64,000 nt of DNA. Source: Pseudomonas sp. St316 (GTDB lineage Bacteria > Pseudomonadota > Gammaproteobacteria > Pseudomonadales > Pseudomonadaceae). The stretch is from the NCBI RefSeq assembly GCF_018325905.1, contig NZ_AP021901.1:4030001-4094000 (forward strand), written 5' to 3'. The notes beneath the pieces were generated by a model that ran no database searches, was not told the DNA's origin, and saw nothing but the letters and a program-made list of their open reading frames with translations. This document shows positions 8,362 through 17,993 of this stretch, one piece after another; positions within the stretch are counted from its first letter, which is position 1, and each line of letters starts with the position of its first letter. The translations under genes and the position numbers were made by a program.

Positions 8362-9690
8362 TCACAGCAAGAAGCTGTTAGCGGGCCTTTTCAAGCCCAA
8401 GCGGTCCCGCAGCGTCCCAGGCTCATATTCCTTGCGGAAAACGCCTTTGGCTTGCAGCAAAGGCACCACGCCGCGTGTGAATGCTTCGAAATCCGTTGGC
8501 AAAAACGGAAACATGAGGTTGTAGCCATCAACGGCATTCGACTCGTACAGCGCTGAAAGCTTATCGGCAATATGTTCCGCCGTTCCGATCAGTAGCCAGG
8601 TACTGGAGCTCTTGACCAAGCGGCGCCCTATTTCGCGGATGGACAAGGAAGCATCGTACTTCTTGAGAAGGGCCAGTTCAGTTCGAATGCCATCGAACTC
8701 AGACTCATCCGGCAACGCGGGCAATGGACTGTCCGGCGAGAGCCCTGTCAAATCAAGACGGGTGTAACTGGAGACCAGGTCAATCGCCACGGCATCAATG
8801 ATGAGGCTGTCCTCCAGTTGCCGGCGTCGCTGCTCCTCGGTCTCATCCTCCAGAACCACCGGAAGCACACCGGTAATGATTTTCAGATCACTGGAATGCC
8901 TGCCCTTCAACTCAAGTCGGCGATTTAGATCGGCCCTGTACGTCAGTCCCTCTTCGACCGAACTGATGAAACAGAAATGCACGTCCGCATGGGCAGCGGC
9001 CAGGTCCTTGCCCGCCTCAGAAGACCCCGCCTGGGCCAGGACCGGATGTCCTTGAGGTGGACGCGGCACGTTAAGCGGCCCACGCACATTGAAATGTGCC
9101 CCTTTGTGATTGATCGGGTGAATTTTCGATGGGTCGGCAAAATCGCCGGTGCCTTTGTCAAACTCAAGCGCACCCTCCTCCCAGGAGTCCCAAAGTTGCT
9201 TGACGACCTGAATGAATTCCTCGGCCCGCAAATAACGATCGCCGTGTTTCGTCACGCCTGACAATCCGAAATTCGAAGCCTCCTCTTCCAGCCAGGAAGT
9301 CACGATATTCCAACTGGCTCGCCCTGCACTGAGATAGTCCAGCGAAGCGAAATATCGTGCGAGGTTGAAGGGCTCGTTATAGGACGTCGAAGCGGTGCCC
9401 ATCAGCCCGATGTGATCGGTCACCGCAGCCAGTGCGGACAACAGCGTAATCGGCTCAAGGCGGGCGTTGGCATAGTGCCTCAACCCGCTGGCCACGGAGT
9501 CCCAGACCGCGACGTGGTCCGCGACAAAAACCGCATCAAACTTCGCCGCCTCGGCCGCCTGCACCAGTTTTACGTAGTAACCCAGCGTCAATATCTCTTT
9601 GGTCGGTGACAGCGGGTGGCGCCAGGAAAAACGATGGTCACCCTGGGGATTAAAAAAGAACAAATTCAAAATCATGCTTTTATTGGACAT
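8362..9690 (-). CDS. LLM-class flavin-dependent monooxygenase (NtaA/SnaA/DszA group)
   Basis: 442 aa, normal for the group. N-terminal MILNLFFFNPQGDHRFSWRHP, FDAVFVADHVAVWDS, EPITLLSALAAVTDHIGL, GRASWNIVTSWLEEEASNFG and RPPQGHPVLAQAGSSEAGKDLAA are family marks of FMNH2-dependent luciferase-fold monooxygenases. Start at 9690 follows GGAGCCGGAGGCGCT. It is 29 bp downstream of the betaine-type binding protein gene, so substrate import and oxidation are probably linked. Family members oxidise sulfur heterocycles, aminopolycarboxylates or alkylated donors; the substrate here is unknown, and a flavin reductase is not in the cluster. Confidence 0.88.
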   Translation of the reverse strand: MSNKSMILNLFFFNPQGDHRFSWRHPLSPTKEILTLGYYVKLVQAAEAAKFDAVFVADHVAVWDSVASGLRHYANARLEPITLLSALAAVTDHIGLMGTASTSYNEPFNLARYFASLDYLSAGRASWNIVTSWLEEEASNFGLSGVTKHGDRYLRAEEFIQVVKQLWDSWEEGALEFDKGTGDFADPSKIHPINHKGAHFNVRGPLNVPRPPQGHPVLAQAGSSEAGKDLAAAHADVHFCFISSVEEGLTYRADLNRRLELKGRHSSDLKIITGVLPVVLEDETEEQRRRQLEDSLIIDAVAIDLVSSYTRLDLTGLSPDSPLPALPDESEFDGIRTELALLKKYDASLSIREIGRRLVKSSSTWLLIGTAEHIADKLSALYESNAVDGYNLMFPFLPTDFEAFTRGVVPLLQAKGVFRKEYEPGTLRDRLGLKRPANSFLL

Positions 9691-9719
9691 AGCGCCTCCG
9701 GCTCCTAACCCCATGGCAT

Positions 9720-10625
9720 TCAGGGGGTCGTCTTGATGGTATTTTCGGCGACCCACTGCGCCGCGACCTTGGCTGGATCCTTGTGATCGATATCAACGAG
9801 GCGATTGAGTTGTTTGAGGTCGTCATCCGTCAGCTTTGCAGAAACCTCGTTGAGCACCTTGGTGACTTCTGGGGTTAGCAACGCCTTGCGACCCAGCGGC
9901 GTGATGTTTTGCAAGGGTTGTTGATGCTTGTCGTCCTCGAGGACAACCCAAGGCTCTTTCGCCAGGATGCCTTGTGTGGAGACGACCGTGGCGACGTCGA
10001 TAGCGCCTGAGTTCAACGCCAACCGCGACAACGGCCCGCCCATGTCCAGCGATTTGACGCTCTTGAAGTGGATACCGTAGACCGCCTCCAAGCCGGGCAG
10101 GCCTAATGCAGAAGTGGCGACTTCCGGCGGTCCGCCCAGGGTGAGATCACCTGAGACAGGGGCTAGGTCGGACAAAGTGTGCAAGTTGTACTTTTCTGCG
10201 GTTTTTTGGGTAACGGCCCAAGCGGTTATAGAGCCTGCGGACGAAGGTTCAAGCAACTGGAGGTCCGTCGGTAACTTCTGTTGCAACGCGCTGACGATTT
10301 CCTGTTGGCTGGTCAGGGCCGTCTTGTCGTCATAGAAACTCAGCAGCGATCCTATGTATTCGGGTACAACATCGACATCGCCGTTTTCCAAGGCCTTGGC
10401 GATGATCTGGCGATTACCCAGATTAAGCCGGGTCTTGACCTCAATCCCTTCATTTTTCAGGGCCGACGCGTAGATGTTTGCGAGAATCGTCTGCTCGGAG
10501 AAGTTGGCCCCGCCGATGGTGATGGATTGAGCACTGGCAAACGTGCTGCCAACCAGCAGTCCTAATCCCAGTAACAGTGAGACCGGGCACGGTGATCGAG
10601 CCTTCAAACGGTGTTCGTTTTTCAT
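9720..10625 (-). CDS. OsmF/ProX-type periplasmic binding protein of a quaternary-amine ABC importer
   Basis: 301 aa with a signal peptide (hydrophobic SLLLGLGLLVGSTFASAQ). The mature part starts SITIGGANFSEQTILANIYASALK, typical of OpuAC/OsmF proteins, with DVVPEYIGSLLSFY and LGGPPEVATSALGLPGLEAVYG further on. ATG at 10625 is preceded by AGAGGTGC. It lies 49 bp after the second permease gene. The family binds glycine betaine, choline or related compounds; the neighbouring oxygenases suggest the ligand is used as a nutrient and not only as osmoprotectant. Confidence 0.87.
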   Translation of the reverse strand: MKNEHRLKARSPCPVSLLLGLGLLVGSTFASAQSITIGGANFSEQTILANIYASALKNEGIEVKTRLNLGNRQIIAKALENGDVDVVPEYIGSLLSFYDDKTALTSQQEIVSALQQKLPTDLQLLEPSSAGSITAWAVTQKTAEKYNLHTLSDLAPVSGDLTLGGPPEVATSALGLPGLEAVYGIHFKSVKSLDMGGPLSRLALNSGAIDVATVVSTQGILAKEPWVVLEDDKHQQPLQNITPLGRKALLTPEVTKVLNEVSAKLTDDDLKQLNRLVDIDHKDPAKVAAQWVAENTIKTTP

Positions 10626-10674
10626 TTTGATTTGCACCTCTGCAGAATTGATAAGCACTTTCAAATGCCCACGA

Positions 10675-11382
10675 TCATGTAGCACTCAGTTCAACATCGT
10701 TCGCTCGCCACTTTCGAACCATGAGCGTGTCTATCATCGAACACACCCACTCACTGACAATCGCAAGTGCCGACACCACCAATGCGCCGCCAATAATTTG
10801 CGGCGTATCATTTCGGCCAAGTCCGTCAATGAGAAACCTGCCGAGGCCGCCGAATCCCGCATAGGCGGCGATGGTGGCCGTTGCAATAAGTTGCACCAGG
10901 GCTGATCGAAAGCCAGAAAAGATCAGCGGAAAAGCCAAAGGTAATTCGAGCTGAATAAACATCTGCCATCTACGCATTCCCATCGATCTGGCAGCCTGCT
11001 TCAGAGACGAATCCACCTGATCGATGCCTACATAGGTATTGGTTAATATCGGCGGTATGCTCATGGTGACCAATGCGATAATCACCGTGCTGGTTTCGTA
11101 CCCAATGACCATGATTGCAAGTATCACAATACCCAGCGAAGGCAATGCTCGCCCAATATTGAATACCCCTATCGCCACCTGCGCAGCTTTGCGGTAGTTA
11201 GCCATGAGCACACCAAGAGGCAACGCTATCGCACAAGCAATGGCAAGACTCAAAGACACATAATAAATATGTTCTGTCAGCCGAGTCAGTATCCCGTTCT
11301 CACCCAACCAATGATCAGGAAGAGAGAACCAAAGGCAGACCTCTGCGACCATATTCATTAGCGCACCCATGGGACCAGCCAT
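10675..11382 (-). CDS. ABC importer permease 2 (OpuBB/YehW-like)
   Basis: 235 aa, about five to six membrane helices. It carries the binding-protein-dependent transport motif GRALPSLGIVILAIM and the cytoplasmic loop SSLKQAARSMGMRRWQMFIQLELPLAFPLIFSGFRSALVQLIATATIAAYAGFGGLG (EAA-like). It overlaps permease 1 by 25 nt if the first ATG is used; ATGs at 11370 or 11358 would reduce this. It forms a heterodimer with permease 1 in the family model. Confidence 0.88.
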   Translation of the reverse strand: MAGPMGALMNMVAEVCLWFSLPDHWLGENGILTRLTEHIYYVSLSLAIACAIALPLGVLMANYRKAAQVAIGVFNIGRALPSLGIVILAIMVIGYETSTVIIALVTMSIPPILTNTYVGIDQVDSSLKQAARSMGMRRWQMFIQLELPLAFPLIFSGFRSALVQLIATATIAAYAGFGGLGRFLIDGLGRNDTPQIIGGALVVSALAIVSEWVCSMIDTLMVRKWRANDVELSAT

Positions 11383-11987
11383 TTATCGATTGAATAAAAC
11401 AGAAAATCAAAACATAACGCCAACATCACCGTCAGGACCAGACTGACCGCCACAGGCGTAGTAAAGCTTTGCGCCAACCCAGTAATAAAAAGTTGCCCCA
11501 GCCCACCTTGACCAATTAACGCGGTAACCGTCACCAACCCAACCAAAGTCACCGAGGTCGTTCGCAGCCCCGCCAATAACGAAGGCAGCGCTAGTGAAAG
11601 CTCAACCCCAAAAAATCTCTGCATGCGCGTATACCCTAGTGCACGGGCTTCCTCCAGCACGTCCGGTGGGTTACTCGCAAGCCCCGCCAAGGTGTTCTGT
11701 AAAACAATAAGCAAGGAATACAGGCTCAAACCAATCACCGCCGTCGTCTTGGACAAACCGGTAAAAGGCATTATCAAAATGAACAGTGCCAGTGACGGAA
11801 TGGTAAAGAGTATTCCGCTGACATAAATCATGGGCCGAGCCAATCCAGGCTTCCACAACGTCAAGAGCACCATCACGCCCGCTAACAGCAGCCCTATGCT
11901 CAGACCCAGGGTCACCAGCTGAACATGATCAAATAACAACTGGACGATCTGCTGCCAGTTTTCAATAATCCAGGCCCAGTCAATCAT
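11358..11987 (-). CDS. ABC importer permease 1 (OpuBD/YehY-like)
   Basis: 209 aa integral membrane protein. IPSLALFILIMPFTGLSKTTAVIGL and the EAA loop VLEEARALGYTRMQRFFGVELSLALPSLLAGLRTTSVTLVGLVTVTALIGQGGLGQ identify a binding-protein-dependent permease of the quaternary-amine family. Its start overlaps the ATPase stop by 4 nt (ATGA), showing translational coupling. Confidence 0.88.
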   Translation of the reverse strand: MIDWAWIIENWQQIVQLLFDHVQLVTLGLSIGLLLAGVMVLLTLWKPGLARPMIYVSGILFTIPSLALFILIMPFTGLSKTTAVIGLSLYSLLIVLQNTLAGLASNPPDVLEEARALGYTRMQRFFGVELSLALPSLLAGLRTTSVTLVGLVTVTALIGQGGLGQLFITGLAQSFTTPVAVSLVLTVMLALCFDFLFYSIDKWLVPWVR

Positions 11988-13015
11988 GGTGCACTTGCGA
12001 AGCGGCGTTCATTGAGCGCGCTGTGAAGGCTGGCAATCGAGAGGCACCCTTCATAACCGCCCGCCTCGTCCACTCTGACCACCACACCGATCGGAGCCGT
12101 TAGAATTTTAACCAGTGCCTGATGCAACGAATCATTATTCGACACCGTCGTAAGTTCGGGAGCCGCCTCATCCGACTCACCGACCCACTTCAGCGGATTG
12201 GACTTGTCATCCAGCAGGAGTTTGAATTCGCAACCGACTTCATCCGCCGGAAGATCAGAAACCTTCATCAGCGAAAGTCTTTTCAACAGTGGATCCTTGC
12301 CGATGAAGTGCTTCACGAACTCGCTGGCAGGTTGGGCAAGGATGTTGTGAGGTGTATCGAACTGAGCAAGCTTTCCTTCGCTTTCGAAGATGGCAATCCG
12401 GTCGCCAATCTTGATGGCCTCCTCCATATCATGGGTCACCAGGATAATGGTTTTATGCAAGCGCCTTTGAAGTGCAACCAACTCGTCCTGCAGTCGCTCA
12501 CGTATCACCGGATCAAGCGCCGCAAAGGGTTCGTCCATCAATATAACCGGTGGGTCCGAGGCCAATGCCCGCGCCAGAGCGACACGACTCTTTTGGCCGC
12601 CCGACAACTGATTGGGGTATCGATCGAGAAATTCCGGCTGAAGTCCAACAAGGGAAATGAGCTCGCTCACGCGCTGGCGGATTTTATGCTTGCTCCAGCC
12701 TAAGAGCCGCGGTACTGCGCCAATATTTTCTGCAACCGTCTGGTGAGGAAACAAGGCAGAGCTCTGCATCATGAAACCAATGCCGCGACGCAGCACAACA
12801 ACATCAAGCTCATCGGTCGCGAGCCCATTTACATAAATGCGGCCACTGTCCTGGCTATCCAGCCTATTGATCATTCGCAAAATGGTCGTTTTGCCACACC
12901 CGCTTGGCCCGACAAATACACAGATCTCCCCCTCTCGGACATGAAGCGTCAAATCGCTCACGGCCATTGCCGGGCTGCCTTTATGAGTTTTCTTGATGGC
13001 TTCAAAACGTATCAT
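11984..13015 (-). CDS. ABC importer ATPase (ProV/OpuBA type)
   Basis: 343 aa. Walker A GPSGCGKTT (residues about 36-44), ABC signature LSGGQKSRVALARALA, Walker B VILMDEPFAALD and switch His in ILVTHDMEEA are all intact. The C-terminal ~100 residues after FVKHFIGKDPLLKRLSL correspond to the CBS-containing tail of osmoprotectant ATPases but look weakly conserved. First transport gene in the operon, 30 bp after the desaturase gene. Confidence 0.92.
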   Translation of the reverse strand: MIRFEAIKKTHKGSPAMAVSDLTLHVREGEICVFVGPSGCGKTTILRMINRLDSQDSGRIYVNGLATDELDVVVLRRGIGFMMQSSALFPHQTVAENIGAVPRLLGWSKHKIRQRVSELISLVGLQPEFLDRYPNQLSGGQKSRVALARALASDPPVILMDEPFAALDPVIRERLQDELVALQRRLHKTIILVTHDMEEAIKIGDRIAIFESEGKLAQFDTPHNILAQPASEFVKHFIGKDPLLKRLSLMKVSDLPADEVGCEFKLLLDDKSNPLKWVGESDEAAPELTTVSNNDSLHQALVKILTAPIGVVVRVDEAGGYEGCLSIASLHSALNERRFASAP

Positions 13016-13045
13016 TTTCCGATGCCCAGATTAGCGTTCATATTT

Positions 13046-13990
13046 TCATTGCTCAGCAGGATGGCGAGGGCAATCCACTGGATTGACCAGATGCCGATGC
13101 AATAATTGGAAGTAGCCGTGAATGACATAGCCGTTGTTTCGAGCGATCCATTGCTCACGCCTGGCTCTATACACCCGGGGCAAATAAAACCAGGGCAATC
13201 CGGGAAGGTCGTGATGAACCAAGTGAAGATTGAGGTTCAGGAAGAGCCAACTCAAAAGCCCGGACGATTCATTGATCACCGTGCGGTGCTCCGGCAGCGC
13301 TGACGGGCGATGCTCGTAAAACGACCGGACCATTGAAATGGACAAGGCCGGCAGTGAAACCAAAAATATGTACTGCACGGCGCTGATGGCGCTGTACTGG
13401 TCAACCAAGGTCAGCAACACGGCAACACTTAGCATATGAACTGCCCACATCCGCCTGGCGCTTCCCCCCGCGAGAAATAATCCTCTGATCTCGCTACCCA
13501 GAAGGGATATCACTGCCGATGGCGCGCCCATCAGCAAGCGACCACCCAAGGTCTTATTTACCCAAAGCAACGCTTTCACATAACGAGGTGACTGCAGCCA
13601 GAAGGCACCTGTGACATAGCGACTTTCCGGGTCTTGCCCAGGCACCGTCAGCAACGCGTCGTTGTGATGCGCCAAATGCGTATCCCTATAAATATCGTAG
13701 GGGTACCACACGGCGAACGGCAGGAATCCAAAGGCTTTGTTTATGGCAGGCCAACGAGTTGGATGACCGTGGATCAGCTCATGCTGAATCGACAGCCAGA
13801 GCACGACTAATGGAATCAGCAGAACGATCGTGAATACTTCACCCAATGCTTGTCCATAAAAAACAATAACGGCCCAAGCCAGATAAAAACCAACTAGCAA
13901 AAGCCAGGTGGGCCATTCGGTTTGACTGGTGAATGTTGTGCTCAGCTTAACAATTTCAGCTCGATGAGCTTCATCCAAATAGTTTGGCAT
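13046..13990 (-). CDS. Membrane fatty-acid-desaturase-type di-iron enzyme
   Basis: 314 aa with several hydrophobic segments and the three histidine boxes of the membrane desaturase/hydroxylase superfamily: HELIHGH, HLAHH and LHLVHHDLP. These bind the di-iron centre. It heads the operon that continues into a complete betaine-type importer and a flavin monooxygenase, so it more likely oxidises the imported small molecule or a lipid derived from it than performing housekeeping lipid desaturation. That role is inference. The initiator at 13990 is supported by good N-terminal length; upstream sequence is non-coding. Confidence 0.85.
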   Translation of the reverse strand: MPNYLDEAHRAEIVKLSTTFTSQTEWPTWLLLVGFYLAWAVIVFYGQALGEVFTIVLLIPLVVLWLSIQHELIHGHPTRWPAINKAFGFLPFAVWYPYDIYRDTHLAHHNDALLTVPGQDPESRYVTGAFWLQSPRYVKALLWVNKTLGGRLLMGAPSAVISLLGSEIRGLFLAGGSARRMWAVHMLSVAVLLTLVDQYSAISAVQYIFLVSLPALSISMVRSFYEHRPSALPEHRTVINESSGLLSWLFLNLNLHLVHHDLPGLPWFYLPRVYRARREQWIARNNGYVIHGYFQLLHRHLVNPVDCPRHPAEQ

Positions 13991-14126
13991 TGTGGTAAGT
14001 CGTTATAGGTAGCGCACTGATCAAGCGTCCAATCGCTCACGCTCCAAGCCATAACCTTATGGGGTCAGGGCAATACTTGAAGATGACTGGCTGGACTTAG
14101 GGTACGGAAATGACCGCAGTGATGCT

Positions 14127-14444
14127 TCACATGGCGTAGAGAAGAAACGCCAAGCCTTCGCTGATTGCACTGCAGGCTTCACTGTTGGCCTGACAAGGGA
14201 GAGGTTTGCCGGTAACGAATGGCACGGCAATGGAGGCACAAGGACTGATGTGGATATTGCCAGAGTGCGAAATCGCTACATGGGTTCCGTCATAAGACAG
14301 AGCCTCAGGGCTGATTGGGAAGATTCGGGCACCGGACATAGTCATACCACTGAATAAGGTTGAACATATCCGGCTGTCCGGTGAGCCACAATGTAGCACC
14401 GTGACTAATACGATCAAGGAATAAATTATATTATGCTTATTCAT
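14127..14444 (-). CDS. Possible small secreted protein, unknown
   Basis: From ATG 14444 a 105-aa product has a signal-peptide-like start (MNKHNIIYSLIVLVTVLHC). The mature part holds four further cysteines that could form disulfides and is rich in Ser/Ile. No clear ribosome site precedes it and I do not recognise a family. The region upstream and downstream is A+T-richer than its neighbours. It could be a lipoprotein (VLHC) or a chance frame. Confidence 0.35.
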   Translation of the reverse strand: MNKHNIIYSLIVLVTVLHCGSPDSRICSTLFSGMTMSGARIFPISPEALSYDGTHVAISHSGNIHISPCASIAVPFVTGKPLPCQANSEACSAISEGLAFLLYAM

Positions 14445-14582
14445 AAAAAGAATAAGTCTTGACAGTGCGCTTCCGCCACGGGCTGCCGGCTCTTCCAGCA
14501 TGCAGCACGGTGAAGTTTATGACAGACCGGGATATGCTAAGGCGCCATCCACCCGGCTGGCCTGGCTTGCAAGGAAGGCGTC

Positions 14583-15023
14583 ATGGAGTTCGTGGTTCAT
14601 AGCTATTGCCTGAAAGGCGCACGCCAGGAGCCTTTGCTGCCCCCCGTCACCCTGACGCCGACCGAGTCGACCTTGACGGTCGCCGAGCTCATTCGCCTGA
14701 CTGTTGCCGAGCAGATCGCCGCGCTGTCGGTCCAGCACTGGCTGGCACAGGTGTCGCTGCGTGAGGTGCTCGACCGCCAATACCTGAGCGAGCGAGACGT
14801 TCTTCAGCAGGCCAGTGAAGGCGCGGTTGTCATGCCTCAGGCCAGCGCGTCTCCGGACCTGGATGTCAGCGTTGAGGTCGAGCGCGCCCTGAAGGGTTTT
14901 GAAGCCCGTGCGTTCCGCGTTCTGCACAATGGCGTCATGCTGCAAAGGCTCGATGAGACCATTGAATTGAGTCCCCCTTCCACCCTCGCGTTTATCCGCC
15001 TGGTGCCGCTGATTGGCGGTTGA
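14583..15023 (+). CDS. Unknown 146-aa protein paired with DUF4132-type gene
   Basis: 146 aa, no signal peptide or membrane segment. AAGGAAGGCGTC precedes the ATG. It is mixed alpha/beta, with a Thr/Glu-rich middle (LTPTESTLTVAELIRLTVAEQIAALS) and a C-terminal LHNGVMLQRLDETIELSPPSTLAFIRLVPLIGG. I do not recognise the family. It ends 30 bp before the large gene at 15054 and is probably co-transcribed with it. Confidence 0.7.
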   Translation: MEFVVHSYCLKGARQEPLLPPVTLTPTESTLTVAELIRLTVAEQIAALSVQHWLAQVSLREVLDRQYLSERDVLQQASEGAVVMPQASASPDLDVSVEVERALKGFEARAFRVLHNGVMLQRLDETIELSPPSTLAFIRLVPLIGG

Positions 15024-15053
15024 TCTTCGTCGCTCACTTCCTCGGATACCCTT

Positions 15054-17984
15054 ATGCAATCACGCCGTCCTGTGCCCGAACAAGCCACACGCCTCGCTGC
15101 ACTGCGGGCATTTTGTGATAGCGCGTTGGATGCCTATCCCGAGCTCAGCGGATATGACGAATTCGAGTCCGATTTCTGGGATGGCATCGACTTGCTGCGC
15201 ATAGCCGATGACTGGGTCAGGCAGCATCCCCAGGATGGGCCCAAAGCGCTGGCGGATGGTTTTGTGTTCCCAACCGTTTGGGACGATCTGGAGGACCGCC
15301 GCGATCAACAGCGCTATGGCCTGCAGTATCGACTTTGCGATGCGTGGATCACGGCCCACCCGAATGCCTATGCGTCGGAGCAGATCTGCGCGCGACTGCA
15401 GCACATGTTGCAATTTGCCTTTGAGGACAGTGACTATCCCTTGCCCACTGACGAGGATGGCCCGGCCTACTACCGAAGAAGCCCGGACCAGGCCTGGGCC
15501 TTCCCCGATGTTCAGGCCTGCCTCAATCGCCTGAGCCATTACCCGCCCACCCCGGCCTGGCAAACCTTTGCCGAATGGTTGCTGGACGGCAGCTGGAACC
15601 GTGTGCAGCCCCCTTCCCCATTTGACGAAGGACAAAGGAGAATCGCCGACGCGTATATCTACGCGCACAAGGAAATCCAGCGCATCGCGCTGGGCCTGCT
15701 GGAAGCGGGCGGCCTCGACTACCCTCGCTTCGTCCGGGCGGCCAATACCTGGGGCCGCGCCATGATGTTCTACTCAGCCGACGCCGGACTGGACAGCGAT
15801 GATGTGAACCTGGATCGGTACGCCGATGAAGCGTTCGACGAGGACGATTCCAACGACGATGACCCGGAAGACGAAGGTCTCGATGAAGAGTCGTCCCAGG
15901 GTGATGACAGCCCCGATGAAGAACCCACGGCAGTGCCCCCTGAGCTGGCGAACTTCACCGTTCGTTATGTCGAGGACGCCCTGGCTGGATTGCCTGATAA
16001 CGCCGAAAAACTGGCTGACACCTTCCGTTCGGTAGAGGTGTATCAGACCCGCTGGTTGCTGCAGGCCCTCGCGGTTATCGAACGGCTGGGCATGACGCCG
16101 GATAACTTCTTCGACAGCTTCGGCAGTACGGCCGCGGTGCTTGAACGCTTCCTATTGCTTCAAGAATTGCCCAAGAACCAGTCGGCAGAGCTGCTCGCGG
16201 CGCTGACCGGCTTTTCAAGAAACAGCCTGTTGACTGCCCTGCCCTACGCCGGACACGCCAGCCAAGTGGTGCTCGACGCGCTCGGTTGGAGCGACCTGCA
16301 AGCCTTCCAGCGTGAATACCTGAACATTGCCCTGGCACCTCGGTCCGGCTGGGGCAGCGACCTGCCCAATACACTGGATGAAACCGTGGGTGTGGTGGAC
16401 CGCTACCTAATGGACAAGGCGCTGGCCGAGGCCGACCCAGACCACCTGCGCGAGTACCTCGCGGCGCTCGAACCTTCGCACTGGGCGTTTCCCGAGACGC
16501 GTGTACTGCTCAACGCCTACCAGGGCATCGGTCGAGCGGCGCTGGAAAAGAAGTTGACCCGCCACGCACAGCCGGCAATGCGCATCTATGGCGTGCTGCC
16601 CGTCACGGGTCCCGACGACGTCCGCCAGCGCTATCTGACGCTCAAGAAACTGCACAAAGAGGTGCGTAAATACGGCGCTCAACGACAGGCCAACTCCCAT
16701 GCAGCGGTGCAGGCAGGACTGGAAAACCTGGCGCGTGTCGCCGGTTACCCTTCGGCGATGCGCCTGGAATGGGCCATGGAATCGGAGATTGCCGAGTCCG
16801 CCCTGACGGCCGCGACCATCGACGGCTATGACGTCAGGCTGGTGATCGATGGTTTATCACCCGTGCTGCACATCAGCAAAGCTGCAAAGACGCTCAAGAC
16901 CGCACCGCCTGCGGTTCGCAAAAACGCAGATTTCATCGCCCTCAAAACCCAGCAAACCCAGCTCAAGGAACAGATCGCCCGTTTCTGCCGCACCCTGGAA
17001 GCGATGATGAGCAGCGGCGAGACCCTGGCCCTGGACGACCTGAAGCTGCTGTTGAAAATGCCCGCGATTCGCCTGCTGCTCGAACAGCTGATTGTGCAGG
17101 CCGACGACGCTGCGCTGGGCTGGCTCGATGCCGCAACGCTGACGGTGACTGACCTTGAAGGCCGCCAACACGTGGCTGAGAAGACGCTGCGTATCGCTCA
17201 CCCTTTTCATCTATTCACGGCCGGACAACTGTCGGCCTGGCAAAAAGAAGTGGTGACCCATCGCCGTGTACAGCCGTTCAAACAGGCCTTTCGCGAGCTG
17301 TACCTGCTAACACCTGCCGAGCGAGACACCGGCCTGTGGTCAAACCGATTTGCCGGCCACCGCCTCAAAGGCAAAGTCGCCGCCCGGTTGCTGCAGGTCC
17401 GCAACTGGTCGACCTCAAGCGTCGAGGACATCTATTACGAGAGCAAAGAGCACGGCATTTACGCTATGTTCAACTTTCTGGATACCGGCCATTTCCTCTC
17501 GGAAACCGAACACTTTACCTTCGACACGATTGCGTTCCACCGCGACCACAAAGCCATACCCCTTGATCAAGTACCGCCGCTGCTGTTCTCGGAAGTCATG
17601 CGTGACGCCGACCTGCTGGTCTCCGTGGCCCACGCCGCAGACGGCTACAGCACCAGCAACGAAACCTTGCAACGACGCGCCGAACTGGTCGGCGAGTTGA
17701 TTCAGGGGCTGGGGTTGCGAAACGTCAAATGTGAAGGGCACTTCCTGCACGTGACCGGCCAGCGTGCGAACTACCGCATTCATCTGGGCAGTGCGGCCAT
17801 CCATATCGAACCCGGCAACTACCTGTGCATCGTGCCCGCAGGCAGCAGCTCCACGGAGTTCTACCTGCCGTTCGCCGACACCGACAAGAAAATGGCCGAG
17901 GTGCTGAGCAAGATGTTTCTGTTGCTGGACGACATGAACATTACCGACAACCTGATACTGGAGCAGATACAGCGCGGCGGTTGA
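15054..17984 (+). CDS. Large DUF4132/MolR-like protein (976 aa)
   Basis: Cytosolic 976-aa protein with no signal peptide. The N-terminal ~250 residues are helical. A very acidic linker follows (about residues 257-300, runs of Asp/Glu such as DEDDSNDDDPEDEG), then a long helical-repeat middle. The C-terminal block around residues 720-970 (QPFKQAFRELYLLTPAERDTG, RFAGHRLKGKVAARLLQVRNW, FLPF-type end) resembles the DUF4132/DUF5724 family that includes E. coli MolR. Function of the family is not established. The preceding 146-aa gene is its likely partner. The start lacks a strong ribosome site. Confidence 0.75.
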   Translation: MQSRRPVPEQATRLAALRAFCDSALDAYPELSGYDEFESDFWDGIDLLRIADDWVRQHPQDGPKALADGFVFPTVWDDLEDRRDQQRYGLQYRLCDAWITAHPNAYASEQICARLQHMLQFAFEDSDYPLPTDEDGPAYYRRSPDQAWAFPDVQACLNRLSHYPPTPAWQTFAEWLLDGSWNRVQPPSPFDEGQRRIADAYIYAHKEIQRIALGLLEAGGLDYPRFVRAANTWGRAMMFYSADAGLDSDDVNLDRYADEAFDEDDSNDDDPEDEGLDEESSQGDDSPDEEPTAVPPELANFTVRYVEDALAGLPDNAEKLADTFRSVEVYQTRWLLQALAVIERLGMTPDNFFDSFGSTAAVLERFLLLQELPKNQSAELLAALTGFSRNSLLTALPYAGHASQVVLDALGWSDLQAFQREYLNIALAPRSGWGSDLPNTLDETVGVVDRYLMDKALAEADPDHLREYLAALEPSHWAFPETRVLLNAYQGIGRAALEKKLTRHAQPAMRIYGVLPVTGPDDVRQRYLTLKKLHKEVRKYGAQRQANSHAAVQAGLENLARVAGYPSAMRLEWAMESEIAESALTAATIDGYDVRLVIDGLSPVLHISKAAKTLKTAPPAVRKNADFIALKTQQTQLKEQIARFCRTLEAMMSSGETLALDDLKLLLKMPAIRLLLEQLIVQADDAALGWLDAATLTVTDLEGRQHVAEKTLRIAHPFHLFTAGQLSAWQKEVVTHRRVQPFKQAFRELYLLTPAERDTGLWSNRFAGHRLKGKVAARLLQVRNWSTSSVEDIYYESKEHGIYAMFNFLDTGHFLSETEHFTFDTIAFHRDHKAIPLDQVPPLLFSEVMRDADLLVSVAHAADGYSTSNETLQRRAELVGELIQGLGLRNVKCEGHFLHVTGQRANYRIHLGSAAIHIEPGNYLCIVPAGSSSTEFYLPFADTDKKMAEVLSKMFLLLDDMNITDNLILEQIQRGG

Positions 17985-17993
17985 TCCCGGTGT

